Shown here in pieces: positions 14,764 to 22,448 of a DNA stretch of 27,989 nt. Location: assembly GCA_964573895.1 (NCBI GenBank), contig CAZNLS010000025.1, forward strand, positions 1 to 27,989. The letters are read 5' to 3'. Source of the stretch: CAZNLS01 sp964573895. GTDB lineage: Bacteria; Acidobacteriota; Aminicenantia; UBA2199. Every line of letters begins with the position of its first letter. The first letter of the stretch is position 1. Below the pieces are notes generated by a model, which was given only the letters and a program-made list of their open reading frames with translations, did not search any database and was not told the DNA's origin. The translations under genes and the position numbers were made by a program.

Positions 14764-16776
14764 ATGAAAACTATATTATTAAAAATATCATCCTTTTTTA
14801 AATTAATTGGAAAAAATCTTAAGTCTCTCCACACCAGGGTATGGGGAAAAGGCTGGAAGAGACTTATTCTTGCCCTGGTCATAACAATTATTATTCTGGT
14901 AGTGCTGTTTTCAGTTACATTAAATGTTACATCAAAGCCGGGATTCTGCAATAACTGTCACTATATGGAACCCTATTATGAGAGTTGGAAGAATTCCACT
15001 CATAATAATGTAACATGTACAGATTGTCACTTTCCTCCGGGACTGAAAAATAAATTAAAAGGTAAATTTACAGCACTCTCAATGGTTGTGAATTATATAA
15101 CAGGTGTCTACAAAAAGAGTAAACCATGGGCTGAGATTTCAGATAAATCCTGCCTCAGAGCCGGTTGTCATGAAGAGAGGTTGCTGAAAGGGAAAGTCAA
15201 ATTCAAAGAGGGTATTATTTTCGACCATGACCCCCATTTAAATAAACTTCGTAGAAACAAAAAACTGAGGTGCACCAGCTGCCATTCACAAATTGTTCAG
15301 GGGAGTCATCTTTCGGTAACTGAAACCTCATGCTTTTTATGCCATTTCAAGGGTAATCCTGATGGAGACGATGTAATTGTAAAATGCACTAAATGTCATA
15401 TGCCTCCTGTCAAAAAAGGAGATAAAAAAGTTATATATGACCACACAGAGATACTGGCAAAAAAGATAAGCTGTATGAAGTGTCACGGCAAAATGGTTGT
15501 TGGAGACGGAGCAGTTCCCAGGAACAGGTGCAGTAACTGTCACGCGGAATTACACAAGATCGAGAAGTATTCCGACACTGAACTTATGCATAAAAATCAC
15601 ATAACGGATCATAAGATCGAATGCAACCAGTGCCACACCGATGTTCAGCATAAGTCGGTAGCAAGAACAGAATCTGTACGTCCTGATTGTAACTCCTGCC
15701 ATACCAATACTCATAATGCCCAGCTTCAGATGTTTATAGGAAAAGGGGGAAAGAGAGTTAAATACCATCCAAGCCTCATGTTCAGTGCTGGTTTGAATTG
15801 CCAGGCTTGTCATGTCTACCATGAAATGTCCCGCGGCTTCGAGATTGATAATGACACATTGACTGCCAATGAGAAATCCTGTGAACCGTGTCATGGAAAG
15901 GGATACAGTAAACTTCTCGGGATTTGGAAAAAACAGACTGATACAAAGATCAGACAAATTGAAAAAATATTAAAAATATCCGAAAGAGAAGTAAAAAAAA
16001 TCAAGGACCCGGCAAAGAAAAACGAAGCTGACAAACTCTACTCTGATGCAATATATAATTTCGAACTGGTAAAATTCGGAAAATCCATTCACAATATCTC
16101 ATTTGCAAACATTCTATTGAAAAAATCGTACCAGCTTGCTAAAGAGAGCCTCATAGCAAGGCCCGGGGTCTCACTTCCGCCATTTAATACAAAACATTCT
16201 ATGATACCGGGGGAATGTTCCAATTGCCATAAAAAGATCCTTGTAAAAACAGTGGATATTTTCGGATTGAAATTTGTTCATAAAAGGCACCTGTCGCACG
16301 AGGAAATAAGCTGTCAGAAATGCCATTCAAATATATCAAAACACGGCCAATTGGTAGTAAAGAAGAGTGACTGTATGAACTGTCACCACGATAAAAAAAT
16401 GGAGGAGAAATGCTCTGTTTGCCATACTCAACAAGCTGATATTTATGCCGGTAAATTTTCAGGAAAAGATATGAACACCCCAAATATAATGAAAGATGAT
16501 GTCAGCTGTTCCGGGTGTCACTATGATGATGACTCAAAAATAATCAGACCGAAAAAATCAGTCTGCTCCAACTGCCATGATAAGGATTATGAGGAGATGT
16601 TTGAGGAATGGATCGCAGATTCCGAGAAAGTTCTGAAGTCTCTTGAAAGGAAAGCCGCTTCTTCAAACAAAGCAGTACGTGAAAGGGCAAAAAAAATTCT
16701 TATAATCCTCCGTAAAGACGGGAGTAAGGGAATTCATAACCCTGAATTGTACCAAAAACTCGAGGAAGGAATTTAA
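14764..16776 (+). CDS. 18-haem NapC/NirT-type membrane-anchored cytochrome c
   Basis: The protein has 670 residues. One membrane helix (about 33-57) is followed by a NapC/NirT head: CNNCHYMEPYYESWKNSTH and then CTDCHFPPG, the pattern of quinol-oxidising tetrahaem proteins. The third site is CLRAGCH, a CX4CH spacing, and fifteen more CxxCH follow, giving 18 sites. A haem-free helical stretch (about 390-470, with KIRQIEKILKISE) splits the haems into groups of twelve and six, and a charged helix ends the protein. It could take electrons from menaquinol and carry them well into the periplasm toward the conduit. Ordinary NapC/NrfH proteins have four haems, and Geobacter ImcH has about seven, so this one is large. 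It follows the terminator and is probably transcribed separately. Confidence 0.88.
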   Translation: MKTILLKISSFFKLIGKNLKSLHTRVWGKGWKRLILALVITIIILVVLFSVTLNVTSKPGFCNNCHYMEPYYESWKNSTHNNVTCTDCHFPPGLKNKLKGKFTALSMVVNYITGVYKKSKPWAEISDKSCLRAGCHEERLLKGKVKFKEGIIFDHDPHLNKLRRNKKLRCTSCHSQIVQGSHLSVTETSCFLCHFKGNPDGDDVIVKCTKCHMPPVKKGDKKVIYDHTEILAKKISCMKCHGKMVVGDGAVPRNRCSNCHAELHKIEKYSDTELMHKNHITDHKIECNQCHTDVQHKSVARTESVRPDCNSCHTNTHNAQLQMFIGKGGKRVKYHPSLMFSAGLNCQACHVYHEMSRGFEIDNDTLTANEKSCEPCHGKGYSKLLGIWKKQTDTKIRQIEKILKISEREVKKIKDPAKKNEADKLYSDAIYNFELVKFGKSIHNISFANILLKKSYQLAKESLIARPGVSLPPFNTKHSMIPGECSNCHKKILVKTVDIFGLKFVHKRHLSHEEISCQKCHSNISKHGQLVVKKSDCMNCHHDKKMEEKCSVCHTQQADIYAGKFSGKDMNTPNIMKDDVSCSGCHYDDDSKIIRPKKSVCSNCHDKDYEEMFEEWIADSEKVLKSLERKAASSNKAVRERAKKILIILRKDGSKGIHNPELYQKLEEGI

Positions 16777-16816
16777 CTTTTATGAATTACTCAAATGAAA
16801 AATTTATTCTGAGATA

Positions 16817-16845
16817 TTGACATTGTTATATTTTTAATTTATAAG
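16817..16845 (+). promoter_or_regulatory. Sigma70-type promoter (TTGACA-17-TATAAG)
   Basis: A perfect -35 TTGACA (16817-16822) and a -10 TATAAG (16840-16845) are 17 bp apart, just before the c554-like gene. It probably drives the cluster through CcsA, since the following genes are closely packed or overlapping. Confidence 0.65.
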
Positions 16846-16887
16846 ACATATTCAGTATTAATTTTATATAACTATATGGAGGTAAAA

Positions 16888-17373
16888 ATGAGAAAAACAT
16901 TACTGGTTTTAATTTCATTACTGTTCCTGTTTTCACTCTTAGCATCCGCAGATTTTGTCGGAGTAAAAAAGTGTAAAATGTGTCACAAAGGTGAAAAAAA
17001 AGGGAAAGTGTTTGAGAAATGGATGGCAAGCAAACATTCCAAAGCGTTTGAAACACTTAAAAAAGAGGGTAAAGAAAATGATCCGAAATGTCTTGAATGC
17101 CACACAACCGGTTTTAACAAAGGCGGATTCAAGGTTGGGGATGCAAATGCATCTAAATTCGAAGGAGTCCAGTGTGAAGCCTGTCACGGCCCCGGTTCGG
17201 ACTACAAGAAAATGAGTGTTATGAAAAATCTTGCAAAATCAAAAGCAGCTGGACTGATTACACCTAATGAAAAGGTTTGCAAAAACTGCCACGATCCAAA
17301 AAAGAGTTCCACAGCAAAACCGTTTGATTTTAATAAATATTATAAGAAAATTGATCACAAGATCACTAAATAA
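16888..17373 (+). CDS. Cytochrome c554-like tetrahaem periplasmic protein
   Basis: The protein has 161 residues with a signal peptide ending LLASA. Four haem sites follow: CKMCH, CLECH, CEACH (in CEACHGPG) and CKNCH. The opening phrase VGVKKCKMCHKGEKKGK and the WMASKHSKAFETL segment resemble the cytochrome c554 family, whose Nitrosomonas member takes electrons from hydroxylamine oxidoreductase. An HAO-family gene lies about 5 kb downstream, so a partnership is possible but not shown. I chose ATG 16888 because GGAGG precedes it; an ATG at 16876 overlaps that ribosome site. It is 22 bp before the lipoprotein gene. Confidence 0.88.
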   Translation: MRKTLLVLISLLFLFSLLASADFVGVKKCKMCHKGEKKGKVFEKWMASKHSKAFETLKKEGKENDPKCLECHTTGFNKGGFKVGDANASKFEGVQCEACHGPGSDYKKMSVMKNLAKSKAAGLITPNEKVCKNCHDPKKSSTAKPFDFNKYYKKIDHKITK

Positions 17374-17395
17374 TTAAATTAAGGAAGGCTTGAAT

Positions 17396-18004
17396 ATGAA
17401 AAAGTTGCAATATATCAAATATTTTCCAATTGTATTGATACTAATCTTTCTGGTATCGGCATGTGGAAAAAGTGAAGATGTCAGAAATTACACTGAAGAA
17501 CCCGTAAATACTACTCAAGTGGACAATTTAAAAATACATGGCAATGTCCCTGAAATGAAAGCACCAAATGATATAAAGTGGAATACTCCTTCCGGATGGG
17601 AATCGGTTAAAAGTGATTCCAGGATGAGAATTGCAACTTTTTCAGTCAAGACAGGCAATGAGGCAGCTCTTTGCACTCTTATCCCCCTCCAGGGTGACGG
17701 AGGGGGATTAGCTCCAAATGTTAATATGTGGTATTCAGCTCTTACGGGAGAAAAAACTGTAGAAAAAAAGCTGGGAGAATTTTTAAAAGAGCAAAAAAAG
17801 TTTAAAACTTCAACCGGTTTCGACGGTATATTAATAGATTTTCTTGGAGTCAGTTCAAAAGATGGAAAAAATTCAATGCTTGTTTCAGTCATTACTTTGA
17901 ATAACAGAACCCTTTTTATTAAATTTTCCGGTTCTAAAAAAATAATCGAGAATAACAGGAACAAATTTCTCGCATTATCCAAATCAATAAGGTTGAGTAA
18001 ATGA
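17396..18004 (+). CDS. Lipoprotein of unknown function linked to cytochrome c maturation genes
   Basis: I do not recognise a named family. The protein has 202 residues and a lipoprotein signal with lipobox LVSAC. The mature part starts with a low-complexity linker, then a compact domain beginning IKWNTPSGWESV and including RMRIATFSV, ALCTLIPLQGDGGG, and a C-terminal helix. The pattern PSGW...MRIATF suggests a small globular sensor or chaperone-like fold, but no catalytic residues stand out. Its end overlaps the ATG of resB by 4 bp (ATGA), so translation is probably coupled. It may therefore help haem delivery, apocytochrome handling or System II assembly; this is inference from position only. 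ATG 17396 is preferred over TTG 17390 because AAGGAAGG lies 7 bp before it. Confidence 0.75.
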   Translation: MKKLQYIKYFPIVLILIFLVSACGKSEDVRNYTEEPVNTTQVDNLKIHGNVPEMKAPNDIKWNTPSGWESVKSDSRMRIATFSVKTGNEAALCTLIPLQGDGGGLAPNVNMWYSALTGEKTVEKKLGEFLKEQKKFKTSTGFDGILIDFLGVSSKDGKNSMLVSVITLNNRTLFIKFSGSKKIIENNRNKFLALSKSIRLSK

Positions 18005-19131
18005 TGTTAAAACAACTAAAAAAAAACAAGTATATTAAATTCAGCTATTCGCTGAAACTTACCGTTATTTGCCTGATTATACTTACGGCACTTACTATTT
18101 TCGGAACAATCTACCAAAGTGACCATGGTTTGTATGAGGCGAAAGCCAAATTTTTCTCTTCATGGATTTTTCTTCTTGGAGGGTTTATTCCTTTTCCCGG
18201 TGGCGCTCTGACCATGAGCGTCCTTTTTATCAATCTTACGAGTGCAATCTTTTTCAGAATAGGATTCCGCCTGAAGAATATCGGGAATATTCTCACACAT
18301 CTCGGAATATTGATATTACTGATTGGAGGTTTCTATACATTCCTGTTCTCGACAGAATCATCTGTAATGCTGAAAGAGAATAGTGGAAGTGCTTTTTCAT
18401 CCTCGTATAACCATTGGGAAGTTGCAGCCTTTGAAATAGTAGCAGGAAAAAGCAATGTATATGCAAAAGATACTAAATACATCAAAAAAGGATCACCTTT
18501 TGTAATCCCGGGCCTTAATCTTTCGGGAACAGTGAAAGAATTTCATTCAAACTGCACTGCTTTCAAATCCCGGTCCAATGCAAACGATTCAGACTTTAAA
18601 AATGCTTCCGGAATCGGATCTCTTCGGGAACTTCCACCAGATAAGGAACCATCCAAAAACAGCCCCGGCATAATTCTCGGAATCAATGGAGTTGAAAAAG
18701 ACATCCTTCTTTACGGCAATGAGCAGATTCCAACAGCAATTGAACTGAATGGGAAAAAAATATTTCTTTCAATTAGAAAAAGAAAGTTCAGACTCCCGTT
18801 TTTTATAAAACTGGATGACTTCCATATGCAGAAATATCCGGGATCCGAAATTGTTAAAAGTTATGACAGTTTCGTGGAAATCATTAATAAAGCAGGAATT
18901 AAAAGAAAAGTCCATATTTCAATGAACAAGCCGCTGAGATATGAAGATTTTACTCTTTTTCAATCTTCCTATTATATTGACCGTTCAAACGGAACCGAAT
19001 ATTCAATCCTTGCAGTTGTGAAAAATAAGGGGAAATACCTTCCATATATATCAAGTATTATTGTATTTCTCGGAATGACACTTCACTTTATCCTAATGCT
19101 TATCAGAAGAAGAAACAGTAGGGAGGCATAA
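18001..19131 (+). CDS. resB: ResB/Ccs1-type cytochrome c biogenesis protein
   Basis: The protein has 376 residues. Three membrane helices lie near the N-terminus (TVICLIILTALTIFGTIYQS, a second near residue 55-80 and ILTHLGILILLIGGFYTFLF). A large periplasmic domain (about 120-340) follows, then a final helix near the C-terminus. This is the ResB/Ccs1 layout. It works with CcsA to carry haem across the inner membrane and attach it to CxxCH motifs (System II). The protein is somewhat short for the family. The next gene is ccsA, starting directly after its stop with GGGAGG before it. Confidence 0.88.
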   Translation: MMLKQLKKNKYIKFSYSLKLTVICLIILTALTIFGTIYQSDHGLYEAKAKFFSSWIFLLGGFIPFPGGALTMSVLFINLTSAIFFRIGFRLKNIGNILTHLGILILLIGGFYTFLFSTESSVMLKENSGSAFSSSYNHWEVAAFEIVAGKSNVYAKDTKYIKKGSPFVIPGLNLSGTVKEFHSNCTAFKSRSNANDSDFKNASGIGSLRELPPDKEPSKNSPGIILGINGVEKDILLYGNEQIPTAIELNGKKIFLSIRKRKFRLPFFIKLDDFHMQKYPGSEIVKSYDSFVEIINKAGIKRKVHISMNKPLRYEDFTLFQSSYYIDRSNGTEYSILAVVKNKGKYLPYISSIIVFLGMTLHFILMLIRRRNSREA

Positions 19132-21039
19132 ATGAAGAGCTTAAAATCAAATTTAAATAAAACAGTACTATTTCTAATACTCGTATTGAGTTTCAATCCC
19201 GGATTAATTGCTTCATCGGATAAGTCTGAGCTGGGGAATCTGAAAAGGGTGATCATACTTGAGAACGGCAGGCTTAAACCACTTGATACATTCGCAAGAA
19301 ATATTCTTAAAGAAATATCAGCAAAAAGCAAGTTGAAAAAAAAATCAGCTCTAGAGTGGATGGCGGATGTTATATTCAACCCTTCCGAAGTACACGATGA
19401 AAAAATTTTCCTTGTCAATAATGATGAAGTCCTTAATTCAGTCGGCCTTTTTGCAACCCGCGGCCGTGACAGATACAGTCACTCGGAACTTGCACCTTAC
19501 ATTGGAAAACTCAGAGCACTGGCAATAAAAGCATCCAGGATTGAGCGCAAATCTCAGATTGAGCAGGAGATTGTTACGCTCTATAATAAGATATACGTTT
19601 TTGACAGCCTTTTGGAGAGTTTCAGCTTTCTCAGGCCCGATAAGGAATTGACACTTAATGATGAAAAACTAAAGGAAGAAATCGGATTACCAAAAGACAG
19701 AAATGTTTTTTCCTTTTATGAACTTGCACTAAAATCGGAGAAAATTAAAGAAATCCGTGATAACAGCTCTGATGAACAACAAAAAAAGGTATTGGAAACC
19801 CTGATTCACAATCTCGATCATAAAGCCGGATTTTACTCTTCACTATCATTAAAAATAATCCCGGGACCGGACCACAAAAACACCGACTGGATAACACCAT
19901 GGAACATTGCTTTGAAAAAATTCAACGGTTCCGATGATGAAGCTGGCTTTCTACCTCTATTTCAAAAGATCATCAAATCATATTCGGAAGGGAAATTTAC
20001 TGATTTTGATAAAAATATAGGACAATTTAATAAACTAATTTCTGAACAAATGTCCGACAAGAATTTAAATAACAGGATAGGTACCGAGATCTTTTATAAC
20101 AGGATCGACCCTTTCTATAAGTCTGAATTCTTTTACGGTTTCTCACTTCTTTTTCTTCTTATTTCATTTATAGCTTTTAGAAAAACAAACTACTATGTGA
20201 GCCTGCTCCTTCTGATTGCAGGGATTATTCCGCATACATACGGCATGATAGCAAGAATGAAAATAATGGGACGTCCCCCCGTTACTAATCTATACGAAAC
20301 ATTTATTTTTGCTTCATGGATTACCGTACTGCTAGGTCTTATACTTGAATTTTTTAAGAAAAAAAATATCGGCATTCTGACAGGAAGTATCTCAGGACTT
20401 ATCCTTTTAATGATTTCAGGAAAATATGCCCTTGAAGGAGATACAATGGGAATGCTTGTTGCCGTCCTTGACTCAAATTTCTGGCTGGCAACACACGTAA
20501 TAACTATCACAGTCGGCTATGGAGGAATAGTACTCTCAGGAGCTCTCGGACACCTATACGTTTTTCAGAAACTGTTTGTGAAAAAAAACAGGGAAAAGCT
20601 GCTTAAAGATACATTTCAATCAGTATATTCAACTCAGGCATTCGGTCTTATTTTTACCTTTATTGGTACGGTCTTAGGCGGAATTTGGGCAGATCAGTCC
20701 TGGGGAAGATTCTGGGGCTGGGATCCGAAGGAGAATGGTGCTCTATTGATCGTTCTCTGGTCAGCAATCCTCTTTCATGCAAAATTGGGAAAAATGTTCA
20801 AAGAAACCGGCTTTTCCATCGGCTCGATTGTAGGTATCATAAATGTAGTTCTCGCCTGGTTCGGAGTTAATCTTCTCGGTGTAGGGCTTCATAGTTACGG
20901 TTTTTCATCTAAAGTTGCATATTCACTGGTCCTCTATGTCATACTCGAATTGATATTCATTTTTGGTGCATCTTTCTGGTTCGCACGAAAAAAGCTTCCT
21001 AATCATAGAAGATACTATTTAAAAACCGAAATAAGATAG
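19132..21039 (+). CDS. ccsA: CcsA/ResC-type cytochrome c biogenesis protein (haem exporter and ligase)
   Basis: The protein has 635 residues. A signal-like helix leads a long periplasmic N-terminal part (about 30-325), followed by multiple membrane helices. The tryptophan-rich haem-binding loop is clear: WADQSWGRFWGWDPKENGAL (the WWD signature), with histidines in FHAKLG and HSYGF nearby and ATHVITITVGYGG before it. CcsA with ResB forms the System II machinery. The long N-terminal periplasmic extension is like that of CcsA proteins in delta-proteobacterial and Bacteroidetes relatives, not the short plant/cyanobacterial form. Given at least 82 haems encoded nearby, a dedicated maturation pair is sensible. 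It is probably the last gene of the unit beginning with the c554-like gene. Confidence 0.93.
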   Translation: MKSLKSNLNKTVLFLILVLSFNPGLIASSDKSELGNLKRVIILENGRLKPLDTFARNILKEISAKSKLKKKSALEWMADVIFNPSEVHDEKIFLVNNDEVLNSVGLFATRGRDRYSHSELAPYIGKLRALAIKASRIERKSQIEQEIVTLYNKIYVFDSLLESFSFLRPDKELTLNDEKLKEEIGLPKDRNVFSFYELALKSEKIKEIRDNSSDEQQKKVLETLIHNLDHKAGFYSSLSLKIIPGPDHKNTDWITPWNIALKKFNGSDDEAGFLPLFQKIIKSYSEGKFTDFDKNIGQFNKLISEQMSDKNLNNRIGTEIFYNRIDPFYKSEFFYGFSLLFLLISFIAFRKTNYYVSLLLLIAGIIPHTYGMIARMKIMGRPPVTNLYETFIFASWITVLLGLILEFFKKKNIGILTGSISGLILLMISGKYALEGDTMGMLVAVLDSNFWLATHVITITVGYGGIVLSGALGHLYVFQKLFVKKNREKLLKDTFQSVYSTQAFGLIFTFIGTVLGGIWADQSWGRFWGWDPKENGALLIVLWSAILFHAKLGKMFKETGFSIGSIVGIINVVLAWFGVNLLGVGLHSYGFSSKVAYSLVLYVILELIFIFGASFWFARKKLPNHRRYYLKTEIR

Positions 21040-21059
21040 AAATCAGATACTAATCAATA

Positions 21060-21088
21060 TTGACTTTTAGTCGAATTTAATATTTAAT
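21060..21088 (+). promoter_or_regulatory. Possible sigma70-type promoter before the porin gene
   Basis: TTGACT (21060-21065) and TTTAAT (21083-21088) are 17 bp apart, 27 bp before the start codon of the porin gene. The -10 is not strong, and overlapping AT-rich alternatives exist (TAATAT two bases later). Confidence 0.35.
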
Positions 21089-21114
21089 ATGTAATTACAT
21101 AACGGAGGTAATTT

Positions 21115-22356
21115 ATGAAAAAAACAACAGTATTGATAACTATAGCTGTAATTTTGATATCTTTCACTTCACTATATTCGGAAAATGATTTTTTTGATTT
21201 CAACCTGCAGATACGTCACCGTTTCGAGAATAATGCCAAAGATCTCAATTCAGAAACTAAAGCGGATTCTTTCAATCTTCTCAGGACCAGACTTGGAATT
21301 AAATTTACTCCTGTAAAAAATATCTCCGCTTTTTTTCAGCTTCAGGATTCAAGAACTTTCGGGGAAGAGACCAGTACTCTGACCGATGGAAGCGCAGACA
21401 GATTTGACCTTCACCAGGCTTATTTTACTGCTGATAAATTTTTTGGACTTCCTGTTAAACTAAAACTGGGAAGAATGGAGATGATCTACGGTTCACAACG
21501 GCTTATCGGGGCTGTCGGATGGAGCAACATCGGAAGAAGTTTCGACGGTGTTGTTTTCACAATTCACACACACAAAATGCTTATTGATCTTTTCAGCATG
21601 AAAGAGGTTGAAAACCGCAGTTTCGGCGATATTCAGGACAAAGATTTCATGGGAATCTACGGAAAGTTCAAACTTATACCCAATTATCAGACCCATGCAT
21701 TTGTATTGATTCAGAATGTTAAACCTGTAACAGATGTGAAAATTTTGAACAGGATAACTTCAGGTATATTTGTTAAGGGAAAGCATGGAAGATTTTCACA
21801 TGAACTGGAGTTTGCTTATCAGAGCGGAAAAATTTTTCAGGGAATAGAACTGGATATAGCAGCAATGATGGCTGCATGGAATTTTAGGTTTGTAATATCC
21901 GACTCAGGTGTACAGCCAGTATTCTTCGCTGGGATCGACTATCTTAGTGGCGATAAAGACCCGGCAGACTCAAAATACGGGGTCTTCGATACTCTTTATG
22001 CAACTAATCATAAATTTTACGGTTTCATGGATTATTTCACAAATATTCCTGCTCACTCCTTAGGCCTGGGACTAATGGATCTCCACGGTGGAATTTCGAT
22101 CAAACCTGTTGACAGGACTATCGTAGATCTTAAGTATCACAACTTCATGGCCAATGCTGATTATACTCTGAACACCGGAGTAGTAACAAAAAGTATAGGA
22201 TCTGAAATAGATATAACGGCAAAATATCTCTACAATAGATATATTACTTTTGTGCTCGGTGCATCATTCTTTACTCCCGGTGATATTTTCAAAGAAAAAA
22301 CCGGTGAAGATTCAGGCTCATGGATTTATCTTATGACAGTTTTCAACATAAAATAA
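21115..22356 (+). CDS. Outer-membrane beta-barrel porin, alginate-export (AlgE) type
   Basis: The protein has 413 residues: a signal peptide (ending near SLYS), then amphipathic strands over the whole length with a terminal strand ending TVFNIK. The sequence LKLGRMEMIYGSQRLIGAVG, then WSNIGRSFDGV, is the conserved core of the alginate-export porin family. In bacteria that do not make alginate these proteins act as general anion or substrate channels. Its place between the haem-maturation genes and the HAO operon suggests it lets a substrate or product (for example nitrite or hydroxylamine) cross the outer membrane; that is inference. No cysteine-rich or haem-binding features are present, so it is not an MtrB-type conduit. 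GGAGG lies before the ATG. Confidence 0.8.
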   Translation: MKKTTVLITIAVILISFTSLYSENDFFDFNLQIRHRFENNAKDLNSETKADSFNLLRTRLGIKFTPVKNISAFFQLQDSRTFGEETSTLTDGSADRFDLHQAYFTADKFFGLPVKLKLGRMEMIYGSQRLIGAVGWSNIGRSFDGVVFTIHTHKMLIDLFSMKEVENRSFGDIQDKDFMGIYGKFKLIPNYQTHAFVLIQNVKPVTDVKILNRITSGIFVKGKHGRFSHELEFAYQSGKIFQGIELDIAAMMAAWNFRFVISDSGVQPVFFAGIDYLSGDKDPADSKYGVFDTLYATNHKFYGFMDYFTNIPAHSLGLGLMDLHGGISIKPVDRTIVDLKYHNFMANADYTLNTGVVTKSIGSEIDITAKYLYNRYITFVLGASFFTPGDIFKEKTGEDSGSWIYLMTVFNIK

Positions 22357-22401
22357 AATTGAATAAATCTTAAGCTTTTGTAATTTCCCTGAGTTAAATA
22401 G

Positions 22402-22430
22402 TTGACAGTTTAACGACAATATCGTATAAC
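22402..22430 (+). promoter_or_regulatory. Sigma70-type promoter of the HAO operon (TTGACA-17-TATAAC)
   Basis: A perfect -35 TTGACA (22402-22407) and a -10 TATAAC (22425-22430) have the ideal 17-bp spacing. The TTG start codon follows 18 bp after, with GAGGAGG between. This marks the beginning of the HAO/tetrahaem/FeS/NrfD unit and separates it from the porin gene. Confidence 0.65.
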
Positions 22431-22448
22431 TTAACCGAGGAGGTTACA

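Noticed and set aside
15550..15957. Long minus-strand frame within the 18-haem gene
   Set aside because: It is the reverse shadow of a haem-rich gene with 18 ordered haem motifs in the plus frame; no plausible protein features.
17515..17982. Minus-strand frame of 155 codons opposite the unknown lipoprotein gene
   Set aside because: The plus-strand gene has a lipobox, a ribosome site and ATGA coupling to resB; the minus frame has none of these.
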